The translations under genes and the position numbers were made by a program. Positions 44,708 to 54,110 of a DNA stretch of 64,000 nucleotides are shown here, piece after piece. Under the pieces are notes generated by a model, which saw only the letters and a program-made list of their open reading frames with translations, had not been told where the DNA came from and ran no database searches. Position 1 is the first letter of the stretch. Each line of letters starts with the position of its first letter. Source of the stretch: Acidihalobacter yilgarnensis. GTDB taxonomy: Bacteria > Pseudomonadota > Gammaproteobacteria > DSM-5130 > Acidihalobacteraceae. The stretch is taken from the NCBI RefSeq assembly GCF_001753245.1, contig NZ_CP017415.1, positions 1,330,501 through 1,394,500 of the forward strand, read 5' to 3'.

Positions 44708-46258
44708 TCAGAGCCCGAGGCGCGTGCGCAATGCATCCGTGGGTAGCGGTTCGTGATGGTGGACCTCGATCCTGGGCTCGGCGGCGTCCAGCGGCTCGGC
44801 ATGCCCGATTTGCCATCCGAGCACATCCGGGGTGGCCTCGGAGGCATCGCCCTGACGCTGTTCGATACGTGCGCGCAGACTGGGCTCGGGGGCCTGCACG
44901 TCGAGTATCAGGTAAGGCAGATCATGCCGCGCGGCGAGTTCGGCGAAGCGCTTACGCTGGTGGCGCGCGAGAAAGCTCGCATCCACTACGACGGGAAAGC
45001 CGCCATCAAGGGCGAGTTCGGCGCGATCTTCCAGGGCGGCATAGGTGCGTTCGGTCACATCCTCGGCATACAGTCCGGTGCCGATGCCCGAGCCGCTGCG
45101 TGCCTCTGGTGCGAGTCCATGCAGGCGCTTGCGCTCGACATCCGAGCGTAGACGAATCATGCCGATCAACTCTACTGCCTGAGTGCTGAGCGTGGTTTTG
45201 CCCGCGCCGGCGAAGCCGTGGGTTACGAGCACGGCGCCGTGCATGCCTGCGGTGTAGTGCTCCGCGAGATCGGCGTAGCGTTGATAGGCTTCGAGCACCG
45301 CTTCACGCTCGGTGTCGGCCAATCCAGGTTGGCCGAGCCGGATGCTGGCGACCTTGGCGCGGACCATCGCGCGGTAGGTTTGGTAGAAGCGCATCAGGCG
45401 CAGTGCCTGATGGTCTCCGCTCAGTTCTACCCAAGCATTGAGCGCACGATGCGCCAGCGCGCTGGCGCCGCGACTTTCCAGGTCCATCACGAAAAAGGCG
45501 ATTTCGTTGGCAACGTCGATCCAACGGAAGTCATCGTTGAATTCGATGCCGTCGAAGATGGCGATTTCGCCTTCGATACGGGCCATGTTGCCCAGATGCA
45601 TGTCGCCATGACACTCACGAATGCAGCCGTTTTCGCGGCGTTCGGCGAGGAGTGGCGCGAGGCGGTCGTATTCGGCGCGGGTCCAGCGTTCGAGTCGCTC
45701 AAGCTGCGCCCGACGTGTGGGCTGGTCGATCAATGGGTGTAGCTGATCGAAGTTCTGCTGCATGGGTGCGAACACGGCCTCGGGCTGACCGAGCGGGCTG
45801 GCGAGGTCGACCTGTGCGGTCTGTGCATGGAAGGCCGCGATACGTGCGATCAGCGCATCGATGTGAGCGGCCGTCAGTTCGCCGCGTGCGAGTAGTTGAT
45901 CGAGCTGCTGATCGGGGTCGAACTGGCGCATGCGCACCAGATATTCGATGGGCGTGCCGCTACCGCCGATCACGGGTGATTCCGGGCTGCCCGTGACGGC
46001 TAGGCTGTCCAGATACAGATCTGGTGCAAGCCGTCGATTGAGTCTGATTTCCTCTTCACAGAAGTGCTTGCGACGGGCAAGGGTGGAAAAGTCGAGGAAG
46101 CCCATGTCGAGCGGTTTCTTGAGCTTGTACGCGAATTCGCCGGTGAGTAGGACGGCTGAAATGTGCGTCTCGATTACGCGGATGGTGGATACAGGATGCG
46201 GATAAGCGGCAGGATTCTGTAATCCCTTGAGTAGATTGCTGAAATCAGATGGTTCCAC
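44708..46258 (-). CDS. Fusion of APH-like kinase and P-loop kinase domains
   Basis: About 516 residues. The N-terminal half is aminoglycoside-phosphotransferase-like, with the catalytic loop ECHGDMHLGN and metal site IFDGIEFND. The C-terminal half (from about 335) is a P-loop kinase with Walker A GFAGAGKTT and VVVDASFL. This two-domain plan is a known COG2187/COG0645 fusion of unknown substrate. The frame runs to 46333, but the GTG at 46258 starts the likely natural sequence (EPSDFSNLLKGLQNP). It is divergent from mrcB. Confidence 0.82.
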   Translation of the reverse strand: MEPSDFSNLLKGLQNPAAYPHPVSTIRVIETHISAVLLTGEFAYKLKKPLDMGFLDFSTLARRKHFCEEEIRLNRRLAPDLYLDSLAVTGSPESPVIGGSGTPIEYLVRMRQFDPDQQLDQLLARGELTAAHIDALIARIAAFHAQTAQVDLASPLGQPEAVFAPMQQNFDQLHPLIDQPTRRAQLERLERWTRAEYDRLAPLLAERRENGCIRECHGDMHLGNMARIEGEIAIFDGIEFNDDFRWIDVANEIAFFVMDLESRGASALAHRALNAWVELSGDHQALRLMRFYQTYRAMVRAKVASIRLGQPGLADTEREAVLEAYQRYADLAEHYTAGMHGAVLVTHGFAGAGKTTLSTQAVELIGMIRLRSDVERKRLHGLAPEARSGSGIGTGLYAEDVTERTYAALEDRAELALDGGFPVVVDASFLARHQRKRFAELAARHDLPYLILDVQAPEPSLRARIEQRQGDASEATPDVLGWQIGHAEPLDAAEPRIEVHHHEPLPTDALRTRLGL

Positions 46259-46345
46259 GGGCGACCTGCTTGTGATATCGGGGACACCGAAGGATAATGA
46301 AAACCCCTCGCGGCCACAAACCCCGCGTCTCATAGCCCGCTTTCG

Positions 46346-48670
46346 ATGGCCAGATCCTCCACCCGAGCCCCCCGGCGTTCACCTGCTCGCGCTAAACGCC
46401 GCCCGGACCGCCGAAGGCGCTGGTTGGCAGGGATAACCGCTCTCTTTTTGCTGGTTGGCGCGGGCTATGTCGCCTACCTCAATCACGTCATCGTCAGCCA
46501 GTTCGAAGACAAGCGCTTCGAACTGCCGGCGCGTGTCTTCGCAAGCCCGGTGCAGCTTTACGCTGGCCGACGTATGTCGTCGGCGGATCTTGCTCAGGCG
46601 CTCGCGCTGCTGCACTACAGCGCGCATTCAGGGGCGCCACGGGCGCATACCTATCAAGTCTTGGGCGACGGTTATCTTGTGCATACCCGCGGTTTCGATT
46701 CGCCGGATGGGAACGAGCCTTCGCGTTTGCTGCGCGTGCGTTTCGACGGCGGACGTATTGCCTCGCTGGACGATGCCACGAGCGGTCAGCCGGTAGCGCT
46801 TGCCCGCTTGGCACCGTTGCTGATTGCCAAGATCTATCCGCGTAGCCACGAAGACCGGATTCTGGTGCGCATGAGCGAGATGCCGCCTCTCTTGCCCAAG
46901 GCGCTGGTGGCGGTGGAAGATCGGCGTTTCTACGAGCACCACGGCGTCGACCCGGTGGCCATCGGGCGGGCATTGGTGGCCGATATTCGCGCGCGGCGCT
47001 TCGTGCAGGGCGGCAGTACGCTGACGCAACAACTGGTCAAGAATTTCTTCCTGAACAACCAACGTAGCCTCTGGCGCAAATTCAACGAGGCGATCATGGC
47101 CGTCCTGCTGGAGACGCATTACAGCAAAGCGGAAATCCTTGAAACTTACCTCAACGAGGTTTATCTGGGGCAGCAGGGCAGTCGCGCGATACACGGCGTG
47201 GGACTGGCCAGCGAGTTCTATTTCGATCGACAGGTGCAGCAGCTCGACACGGCCCAGGTTGCCCTACTGGTGGCAATGGTGCGTGGACCGACCTATTACG
47301 ATCCTAGGCGGCATCCGCAGCGTGCGCTCAAACGTCGCAATCTGGTACTCGCGGAAATGGCCGAGGCGGGCCTTCTCAGCCCCGCACAAGCGCAGGCGGC
47401 GCAAGCGAGTCCGTTGGGCGTGGTGACCGAACCGGTGTCGGGGATCACGCCGTTTCCCGCCTTTCTCGATCTGGTTGAGGCGCAGCTCGCCCGCGACTAC
47501 CGTGCCGAGGACCTGCGTACCGAGGGTCTGCTGATCTATACCACCTTGCGTCCGTTGGTCCAGCTACGTGCGCAGCAGGCCGTGAGCACCGGGCTCCGGC
47601 GTATCGAGCATGGTCGTGACCTGCGCCCTGACACCCTGGAGGCCGCCGCCGTGATTACCTCGGTTGCGGATGGCGAGGTACTGGCGCTGATTGGCGGGCG
47701 TCGTGACGTGGCCGGATTCAATCGTGCCCTGGATTCCCGTCGCTCGATCGGTTCATTGTTCAAGCCAGCCATCTATCTGGCGGCGCTCGAACGTCCTCAG
47801 CGGGATACGCTTGCAACGTTGCTTGACGACAGCCCGTTGACCGTCACCTACGGCAACGGTCAGCAATGGTCGCCGGTGAACTACGATCGTCGATACCACG
47901 GCAAGGTCACGTTGATGGATGCGCTGGTCCACTCCTACAACGTCCCGAGTGTGCGCCTCGGCCTCTCGGTCGGCCTTGGCAAGGTCATCGACATGGCCCA
48001 TCGGCTGGGTATCACACAGCCCATCGACGCCTATCCAGCCGCCTTACTGGGAGCTGCCGCCGTACCGCCGATCGAGATGGCGCAGATGTACCAGACCATC
48101 GCCGCAGGCGGTTACCGGGCACCACTGCGCGCGATTCAGACGGTGGTCAATCCCCGTGGTGAGAAGCTTCAGCGCTATCCTCTGCACATCGAGCAGGTGG
48201 CCGACGGCAAGTCCGACTATCTGCTGATCGCAGCGCTGCACGAAGTCACGCGCAGGGGCACGGCGGCATCGTTGCAGACCTTGTTGCCGGGCCTGGCGCT
48301 GGCGGGCAAGACGGGTACCACGAATGACCTGCGCGACAGCTGGTTTGCAGGTTTCGGTGGGCGCGAAGTCACCGTGGTCTGGGTGGGACGCGACGACAAT
48401 CAACCGACCGGACTGACAGGATCGACCGGCGCGCTGCCACTGTGGGCGGGTATCATGGGCGCTATACACGCCTCGCCATTACAGATGACCCAACCGACCG
48501 ATGTCGAATGGCAAACTATCGACCCCGTGAGTGGGCAGCGCCTTGCCGCGACTTGTCCGGGTGCCGAATGGATGCCCTTCGTCAAGGGTAGCGTGCCGAG
48601 CGGTGAAGCTCAGTGTCGGGCAGGCGCATTACGCCAGGCTATCGAATGGTTCAAGGGATTGATGCAATGA
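46346..48670 (+). CDS. mrcB: Penicillin-binding protein 1B (bifunctional)
   Basis: A 774-residue class A PBP. A basic cytosolic start and one membrane helix (about 27-46) lead a UB2H-like region, the glycosyltransferase domain (EDRRFYEHHG, GGSTLTQQLVKNFFL) and the transpeptidase domain with SLFK in RRSIGSLFKPA, SYN in HSYNVPS, and KTGTT. It polymerises and cross-links peptidoglycan in the periplasm. Length matches PBP1B. The next gene overlaps its stop (ATGA). Confidence 0.95.
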   Translation: MARSSTRAPRRSPARAKRRPDRRRRWLAGITALFLLVGAGYVAYLNHVIVSQFEDKRFELPARVFASPVQLYAGRRMSSADLAQALALLHYSAHSGAPRAHTYQVLGDGYLVHTRGFDSPDGNEPSRLLRVRFDGGRIASLDDATSGQPVALARLAPLLIAKIYPRSHEDRILVRMSEMPPLLPKALVAVEDRRFYEHHGVDPVAIGRALVADIRARRFVQGGSTLTQQLVKNFFLNNQRSLWRKFNEAIMAVLLETHYSKAEILETYLNEVYLGQQGSRAIHGVGLASEFYFDRQVQQLDTAQVALLVAMVRGPTYYDPRRHPQRALKRRNLVLAEMAEAGLLSPAQAQAAQASPLGVVTEPVSGITPFPAFLDLVEAQLARDYRAEDLRTEGLLIYTTLRPLVQLRAQQAVSTGLRRIEHGRDLRPDTLEAAAVITSVADGEVLALIGGRRDVAGFNRALDSRRSIGSLFKPAIYLAALERPQRDTLATLLDDSPLTVTYGNGQQWSPVNYDRRYHGKVTLMDALVHSYNVPSVRLGLSVGLGKVIDMAHRLGITQPIDAYPAALLGAAAVPPIEMAQMYQTIAAGGYRAPLRAIQTVVNPRGEKLQRYPLHIEQVADGKSDYLLIAALHEVTRRGTAASLQTLLPGLALAGKTGTTNDLRDSWFAGFGGREVTVVWVGRDDNQPTGLTGSTGALPLWAGIMGAIHASPLQMTQPTDVEWQTIDPVSGQRLAATCPGAEWMPFVKGSVPSGEAQCRAGALRQAIEWFKGLMQ

Positions 48671-49155
48671 GAAATACCAGAATCGTGGTGATGCTGTCGG
48701 CACTGACCCTGTTGGGCGGTTGCGCGACGCCTACGCTCAGGACAGGGCAGCCGCCTGCGCTCCCGCCAGCGGAACGCGCCCCCCCGGGCGGTATGCGCAC
48801 ACCACAGTCAGCGGCAGCACCGGCCGCATTACCGCCCGCGGCGTTGGCTCTGGCACGGGATGCCGATCGAGCAGCCGATCGGCGCGACTGGGGAGTAGCC
48901 GCGCGCGATCTTGAACGGGGACTCAACATCGCACCCCACAGCGCGCTGTTGTGGCAGCGGTTGGCGGCGGTGCGTTACAGCCAGGGGCACTACAGACAGG
49001 TTGAGGCACTGGCGCACAAATCGAATGCGCTGGCCGGCGAAGATGTGGCTATCCGGCGCATCAACTGGCGCATGATCGCCGCCGCGCGTGTGGCCCTGGG
49101 TGATCGCCGAGGTGCCGAGGAGGCCACGCGCCGTGCCGCCACACTCAGACCTTGA
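48667..49155 (+). CDS. TPR-like lipoprotein next to mrcB
   Basis: A 162-residue lipoprotein with lipobox LLGGC (Cys19), a proline/alanine-rich linker (about 20-65) and a short helical repeat region (ALARDADRAADRRDWGVAARDLERGLNIAPHS in part) like tetratricopeptide helices. The ATG overlaps the mrcB stop. The position recalls lipoproteins that help PBP1B, such as LpoB or CsiV, but I see no LpoB domain. Probably at the outer membrane, aiding the synthase; inference only. Confidence 0.7.
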   Translation: MRNTRIVVMLSALTLLGGCATPTLRTGQPPALPPAERAPPGGMRTPQSAAAPAALPPAALALARDADRAADRRDWGVAARDLERGLNIAPHSALLWQRLAAVRYSQGHYRQVEALAHKSNALAGEDVAIRRINWRMIAAARVALGDRRGAEEATRRAATLRP

Positions 49156-51121
49156 GGCCGTTGTGCAGGCCGTAACGTCAGAAGCGCTGCGTCAGACAGT
49201 CGGTGCCCTGTTCGAGGCGAATGGAGCGTTGGCCGCCGCGATGCCAGGCTTCGTGCCTCGACCGCAGCAGCGGACGATGGCGGAGGCCGTGGCCGAAGCG
49301 CTGAGCGAGAACGAAACACTGGTGGTTGAGGCCGGGACGGGCGTCGGCAAGACCCTGGGTTACTTGCTTCCGGCGGTAGCCAGTGGCGGCAAGGTCATTG
49401 TTTCCACCGGCACCAAGAACCTTCAGGATCAACTCTTTCGCAAGGATCTGCCGGTGGTGCGCGGTGTCCTGAGGCGGGAAGTGGATGCCTGCCTGCTCAA
49501 GGGGCGGGCGAACTACCTGTGCCTCTACCGGCTCAAGCAGTACGCCGACTTCAGTGCGGGGCAGGGCAATGCCGATGCCGGCGACGTGCAACGCATCCAG
49601 TCCTGGTCGCATCGCACGCGCGATGGCGATATCGCCGAACTGGCTAGCGTGCCGGAGGAGGCTCTGGTCTGGTCGCGCGTGACTTCAACCGCCGATAACT
49701 GCCTCGGGCAGGAATGCCCCGATTACAGCGAATGCCACGTCGTGCAGGCGCGTCGGCGGGCGCAGGAAGCGGATGTGGTGGTGATCAACCATCATTTGTT
49801 TTGTGCCGATCTGGCGCTTAAGGAAGAGGGCGTGGGGGAGATTCTGCCGAGCGCCAATGCCTTCATCCTCGACGAGGCGCACCAGCTGCCGGAAGTCGCG
49901 ACCCAGTTTTTCGGTATGAGCGTGGGCAGCCGCCAACTGTCAGAGCTGGCCCGCGACGCGATCGCCGCGCAGCTGGCCGAGGCTTCCGATCAACCGGAGC
50001 TGCGCGAGCGCGCCCAGGCGCTCGAATATGCCGTGCGTGGTCTGCGTGCCTTGCTCGGCACCGAGGGGCAGCGTGGCGGCTGGGATGCGATTGCCGGAGA
50101 GGAGGCGAACGCGGGGTTGTCGGCCGTGATCGAGGCCCTCGCAGTTTTACAGGCGGGTCTGGAGCAGATAGCCGAACGCGGCAAGGCGTTGCAAGCCTTG
50201 GCGCGGCGTGCCCAGGCGCTGCACGAGCGTATCGAGTTGTTTCTTGAGCCGGATGATGCCGTGATCCGTTGGTATGAGACCTATCAGCGCAGCTTCGCGC
50301 TCAATCTCACACCGCTGGATATCGCCGGCACCTTCGCCAAACACAAGGCGCGCTATCCGGCAGCCTGGATCTTCACCTCGGCGACGCTGGCCATTGGCGA
50401 GGATTTCCGCCACTTTACCGCCCAACTCGGTCTGGGCCAGTCGAAGACCCTGAGACTGGGTAGCCCTTACGACTTTGCTCGTCAGGCCTGTATTTATCGC
50501 CCCGAGGGGTTGCCGGCGCCTAATGCGCCGCATTATACCGAGGCCATGGTGCGTGCCGTCAGACCGGTGATCGATGCGAATCCGGGCGGGACCTTCATCC
50601 TATTTACCAGTCACCGGGCGTTGCAGATTGCCGCCGGCCTGCTGCAGGACTTGGGCGAGCGGCCCTTGCTGGTACAGGGTAGTGCCTCGCGACGCGAGCT
50701 GATCGAGCGCTTCCGCGAGGCGGGTAACGCGGTGCTTCTGGGCGCACAGAGTTTCTGGGAAGGCGTCGATGTACAGGGGGCGGCCCTGTCGTGTGTGGTC
50801 CTCGATCGTCTGCCCTTCGCCGCGCCCGATGACCCATTGCTCAAGGCGCGCGCGGAGGCGATCACTGCGCGTGGCGGCAATCCCTTTCGTGAACAGCATT
50901 TGCCGCGTGCGGTGATCGCCTTCAAACAGGGTATCGGCCGGCTGATCCGTGACAGCCATGATCGCGGGGTACTCGTGCTCTGCGATCCTCGGCTCGGACA
51001 GATGAGTTATGGACGGGTATTTCTCAACAGCCTGCCACCGGCACCGATGGTGCGCCGGATCGAGGCGGTGCAGGCTTTTTTTGCCGCGAGCGATCCGGTT
51101 CAAGCGGAGATCTGTCAGTGA
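49133..51121 (+). CDS. ATP-dependent DNA helicase, DinG/YoaA family
   Basis: About 662 residues. Superfamily 2 XPD-like helicase: Walker A EAGTGVGKT, the iron-sulfur cysteines in NYLCLYR, ADNCLG, QECPDY and SECHV, DEAH box ILDEAHQLPE, and motif VI in QGIGRLIRD. It unwinds DNA 5' to 3' in repair. The GTG at 49133 was chosen for GAGGAGG (49117-49123) upstream; it overlaps the lipoprotein gene by 23 bases. YoaA is the closer match by neighbour, since tsaB follows, as in E. coli. Confidence 0.9.
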   Translation: MPPHSDLEAVVQAVTSEALRQTVGALFEANGALAAAMPGFVPRPQQRTMAEAVAEALSENETLVVEAGTGVGKTLGYLLPAVASGGKVIVSTGTKNLQDQLFRKDLPVVRGVLRREVDACLLKGRANYLCLYRLKQYADFSAGQGNADAGDVQRIQSWSHRTRDGDIAELASVPEEALVWSRVTSTADNCLGQECPDYSECHVVQARRRAQEADVVVINHHLFCADLALKEEGVGEILPSANAFILDEAHQLPEVATQFFGMSVGSRQLSELARDAIAAQLAEASDQPELRERAQALEYAVRGLRALLGTEGQRGGWDAIAGEEANAGLSAVIEALAVLQAGLEQIAERGKALQALARRAQALHERIELFLEPDDAVIRWYETYQRSFALNLTPLDIAGTFAKHKARYPAAWIFTSATLAIGEDFRHFTAQLGLGQSKTLRLGSPYDFARQACIYRPEGLPAPNAPHYTEAMVRAVRPVIDANPGGTFILFTSHRALQIAAGLLQDLGERPLLVQGSASRRELIERFREAGNAVLLGAQSFWEGVDVQGAALSCVVLDRLPFAAPDDPLLKARAEAITARGGNPFREQHLPRAVIAFKQGIGRLIRDSHDRGVLVLCDPRLGQMSYGRVFLNSLPPAPMVRRIEAVQAFFAASDPVQAEICQ

Positions 51122-51798
51122 AATTGCTCGCCATCGATACATCAACCGATGCCTGCTCGGTGGCTCTCGGGCTGGGTGAGGCGGTACTCGAACGGCATCA
51201 GGTGGCGCCTCGCGAGCATACCAAGCTGGTATTGCCGATGGTTTCGGAACTGCTTGCGGAGGCGGGTATCGGGCTGGTTGATCTCGATGCCTTGGTGCTT
51301 GGCCGCGGGCCGGGTGCCTTTACCGGTCTGCGTATCGCCGCTGGTGTGGTGCAGGGGTTGGCATTTTCCGCCGATCGCCCGGTTGTTCCGGTATCCACGC
51401 TGGCGATGCTGGCCCAACCCTGGATCGAAAAAGGGCATGCGGCCGTGATTGCGGCGCTGGATGCGCGCATGGGTGAGCTTTACTGGGGAGGCTTCAAAGC
51501 CGATGCGCAGGGTTTGGCGGTACTGGCTGGCGAGGAGGCGGTGTTACCGCCTTCCGCGGCGTATCTGCCCGAGGCAGGGCACTGGGTCGGCGTTGGACCG
51601 GGGTTCGCCGCTTATGCAGATGCCTTGTCCGGATGGGTGGGTGTCGAGGTCGTCGATAGCCTCGCGTTGCCGCGCGCGCGCCACGCTTTGCGGCTGGCCG
51701 CGCGCGACTTCGCTGCAGGTCTTGCCGTGCCGGCTGAAGGTGCGCAACCGGTTTATCTACGTAATCGCGTGGCGCAGACCATAGCGGAACGCGGTTAG
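51118..51798 (+). CDS. tsaB: tRNA threonylcarbamoyladenosine protein TsaB
   Basis: A 226-residue ASKHA-fold protein starting LLAIDTSTDACSVAL, with REHTKLVLPMV and the GRGPGAFTGLRIAAGVVQGLA motif. TsaB forms the complex with TsaD and TsaE that makes t6A37 in tRNAs reading ANN codons. It lacks the metal site of TsaD. The GTG start overlaps the helicase stop (GTGA), showing coupling. Confidence 0.94.
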   Translation: MKLLAIDTSTDACSVALGLGEAVLERHQVAPREHTKLVLPMVSELLAEAGIGLVDLDALVLGRGPGAFTGLRIAAGVVQGLAFSADRPVVPVSTLAMLAQPWIEKGHAAVIAALDARMGELYWGGFKADAQGLAVLAGEEAVLPPSAAYLPEAGHWVGVGPGFAAYADALSGWVGVEVVDSLALPRARHALRLAARDFAAGLAVPAEGAQPVYLRNRVAQTIAERG

Positions 51799-52244
51799 AG
51801 CGCGATCAGAGCGCGCCCGGCACTGTGTAGCAATCCGCGGTGGCGTAGTTCGTTCAGACAGGTTTCCACCGAATACAAGGAACCAATCAGCAGATAACGG
51901 CCCTCGGCGTTTAGCGCATGTACGTCGACATCGGCCGGGCAGTGCGGATGGGCACCATCGGTCAGCTGAATGGTCGTGGTGGCTCGTAGCGTGGGTTCGT
52001 CGTGCGGTAGCAGAACGATTTCGCGGACCGACTCCAGGCGGCGCAGATGTCGCATCAGCAGCTTCGCCTTGCGCTCAGAGGCGGCGAATCCAAGCAGGAT
52101 GGCGGCTTCACCCGGTTGCTCGGTCTCGCTGTTCTGCACAAGCTGCAGGGAAATCGCCCAATAGGTGCAGACAGCGCTGATCCGCGCCAATACGCCAGTG
52201 CGGTCCTCCACGCGTATGCGCAGTACCCAGCGGATCGTGCTCAT
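51795..52244 (-). CDS. ACT-domain protein, possibly regulatory
   Basis: A 149-residue protein with an N-terminal ACT domain (about 4-75: WVLRIRVEDRTGVLARISAVC) like that of the acetolactate synthase small subunit or other ligand-binding regulators, then a second region without known motif. The ATG overlaps the stop of the dehydrogenase gene before it (ATGA), so the two work together or are co-regulated. It could sense an amino acid. It converges with tsaB and overlaps it by 4 bases. Confidence 0.65.
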   Translation of the reverse strand: MSTIRWVLRIRVEDRTGVLARISAVCTYWAISLQLVQNSETEQPGEAAILLGFAASERKAKLLMRHLRRLESVREIVLLPHDEPTLRATTTIQLTDGAHPHCPADVDVHALNAEGRYLLIGSLYSVETCLNELRHRGLLHSAGRALIAL

Positions 52245-53299
52245 GCTGCGGCCTCCCATTCACGCAATTTATCGGTGACACCGCGACCCACGGCGCAGAG
52301 TTGGGCATGTTCGTCGTCGTCGAGCGGTAGCGGATTGACCGTCACCCAACCCTGATGGCCGACCAGTACAGGTACCCCGATCACGGTGTCGAGTCCAAGC
52401 CATTCGCCCTTGAGGGCCACCTGGGCAGCCATCACGGTTTGATGCCCTGAAAGCACTACACGCAGCATGTCGACGGTGGCGTTGGCCGTGGCGACGGCGG
52501 TTTTGGCGCCCGAATAGTGTGTGGCGAAGGGGCCGAGCCCGACCCGCAGGTCGGCGGGCAGCGTGCCGATATGGCGAAATGCCTCGCCCAGATCGCCTGC
52601 CTCGATCAGTGCACGTATGCCCTTCGTCTCATTTGCAAGGGTATCGGGGTAACCGGCAGACGTAAGGCCACGGCGCAGTCGCCTACGCAGCTGATCGGTT
52701 TCCTCCGGGTCGAAACCGTGCAAGCGTAGTGATGACCAAGTGGGTACAAGACCGCTGCCATGCTCGCCGAGCATATAGGCCTCCACGCGTTGACGTGCGA
52801 GCCCGAGTTCGCCAGCGATTTCGCGTCGAAAGCGGAGGGTGTCCTGATAGGCGCCCATGCCGAAGACACGACGTCTGCCCAAGTGATGAGCGAAGATCGA
52901 CACGCCCAGCTCCACCGGATTACTGACCACGATGACCAGTTCATGACCGTGGCCGTGACGTGCGATTGCCTGCGCGTAGGTTTCGAACAAGGTGCGGTTG
53001 GCGATTGCCAGTGCGTCGCGCGTCATGGGCGTGCGACTATCCGTTGGCAGGGTGACGCCAGCGGCAAATACGATGACTTCCGCTGCGATTTCCTCTGGCG
53101 ACAAGGTAATGTCGAGCTCGGGTGCCGCTTCGAAGAAGGCATCGCGAATATCGGCTACCATGCCGCGAAGGCGGGCTTCGGCAGGCGGTCGCCCGACCAG
53201 TTGGACACGATCCATAGGACCGACAAGCCCCTTGAGTATGAGTTGTACCACGACCTGGTGTCCGGTGAGGCCGGTGGCCCCAATCACGGCGATATTCAT
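52241..53299 (-). CDS. Lactate/malate dehydrogenase family protein
   Basis: A 352-residue NAD-dependent dehydrogenase. The Rossmann motif is GATGLTG (residues 7-13), with VVSNPVEL after strand five, the catalytic His in LGEHGSGLVPTW, and Arg residues for substrate carboxylate. The order of motifs is that of LDH/MDH, but the loop reading TDSRTPMTRDAL is not a standard LDH or MDH specificity loop, so the substrate is open. AAGGGGG precedes the ATG at 53299. It forms an operon with the ACT-domain gene. Confidence 0.78.
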   Translation of the reverse strand: MNIAVIGATGLTGHQVVVQLILKGLVGPMDRVQLVGRPPAEARLRGMVADIRDAFFEAAPELDITLSPEEIAAEVIVFAAGVTLPTDSRTPMTRDALAIANRTLFETYAQAIARHGHGHELVIVVSNPVELGVSIFAHHLGRRRVFGMGAYQDTLRFRREIAGELGLARQRVEAYMLGEHGSGLVPTWSSLRLHGFDPEETDQLRRRLRRGLTSAGYPDTLANETKGIRALIEAGDLGEAFRHIGTLPADLRVGLGPFATHYSGAKTAVATANATVDMLRVVLSGHQTVMAAQVALKGEWLGLDTVIGVPVLVGHQGWVTVNPLPLDDDEHAQLCAVGRGVTDKLREWEAAA

Positions 53300-53550
53300 T
53301 TTGATGCGCCCCCTTGCGACAGGTCCGCTATATAGCAATATGCGGGCCAAGCTGGGAAGTCAGTGGGCGGGTGCCGAATGAGATCTCGGCGGTGGAGGGT
53401 GCGCTGCAGGTGCTTGTTTTCAGGGCGCGCGCGCCAAAATCGTGCGCAGCGATGAATTGACTCACTGGAATAAGCCCGTTCACCGGGCGTCTTTAAGCTA
53501 TGCCGGTCGTTAGATAAACCGCCCGGCCTTACCCACCGATGGAGAATGTC

Positions 53551-54060
53551 ATGAAGCTGTTCGTATCCATGGCCCTTCTGGGCTTCACCTTGGTCGTGGC
53601 CACCGTCGCGCGTGCTGATAATTTGCCGGAGTTCCCCGGTATCGAATCGGTGCCTATCACACCCGATATGAACTACGGTGGTTTCTTCAAATCGCATCAG
53701 CCGGTCAAGCTGGTGTTCGGTGTGGCAAATCCAGGTGCCCAGCTCAAGGAATCACTGATCAATACCGCAGCGACGGTACGCTATCTCAAGAGCAAGGGCT
53801 ACCGTTACGAGATTCAGATCGTGCTGTACGGCCGGGCGGTGCTGACGGCGGATCAATGGAAGCAGGAATACAGTAGTTACAGTGCGCAGTTCCAGGCACT
53901 GCACGAGCAGGGTGTGCAGTTTCGCGTCTGTCACAATTCGATGTATAGCCTGCACGTCAAGGCCGACGACATCTACCCGTACATGAAAATCGTACCGGCC
54001 GGCATTCTGCAATTGACCAAAAAGCAGATGCAGGGCTTTGCCTATATCAGCAATCGCTGA
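53551..54060 (+). CDS. Periplasmic DsrE-family protein
   Basis: A 169-residue exported protein. A signal peptide (about 1-22, ending ARA) leads a DsrE/DsrF-like domain: KLVFGVANPGAQLKESLINTA, YEIQIVLYGRAV, and one conserved Cys in VQFRVCHNSMYS. DsrE-like proteins bind sulfur on this Cys; a periplasmic form would belong to the sulfur metabolism seen at 33-42 kb. GGAG (53541-53544) fits the ATG at 53551 better than the ATG at 53539. It is a single gene, followed by a strong hairpin. Confidence 0.8.
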   Translation: MKLFVSMALLGFTLVVATVARADNLPEFPGIESVPITPDMNYGGFFKSHQPVKLVFGVANPGAQLKESLINTAATVRYLKSKGYRYEIQIVLYGRAVLTADQWKQEYSSYSAQFQALHEQGVQFRVCHNSMYSLHVKADDIYPYMKIVPAGILQLTKKQMQGFAYISNR

Positions 54061-54075
54061 ACGTTATCCGCTGTT

Positions 54076-54110
54076 ATGTCGGAATCGCCGGGCGGGGGCG
54101 GTTCCGACAT
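54076..54110 (+). terminator. Strong hairpin after the DsrE-like gene, no T-run
   Basis: ATGTCGGAATCGCC pairs with GGCGGTTCCGACAT (14 pairs, one T-G) around a 7-base G-rich loop. It begins 15 bases after the stop. The lack of a T-run argues against a simple intrinsic terminator; it may protect the mRNA 3' end. Confidence 0.5.
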
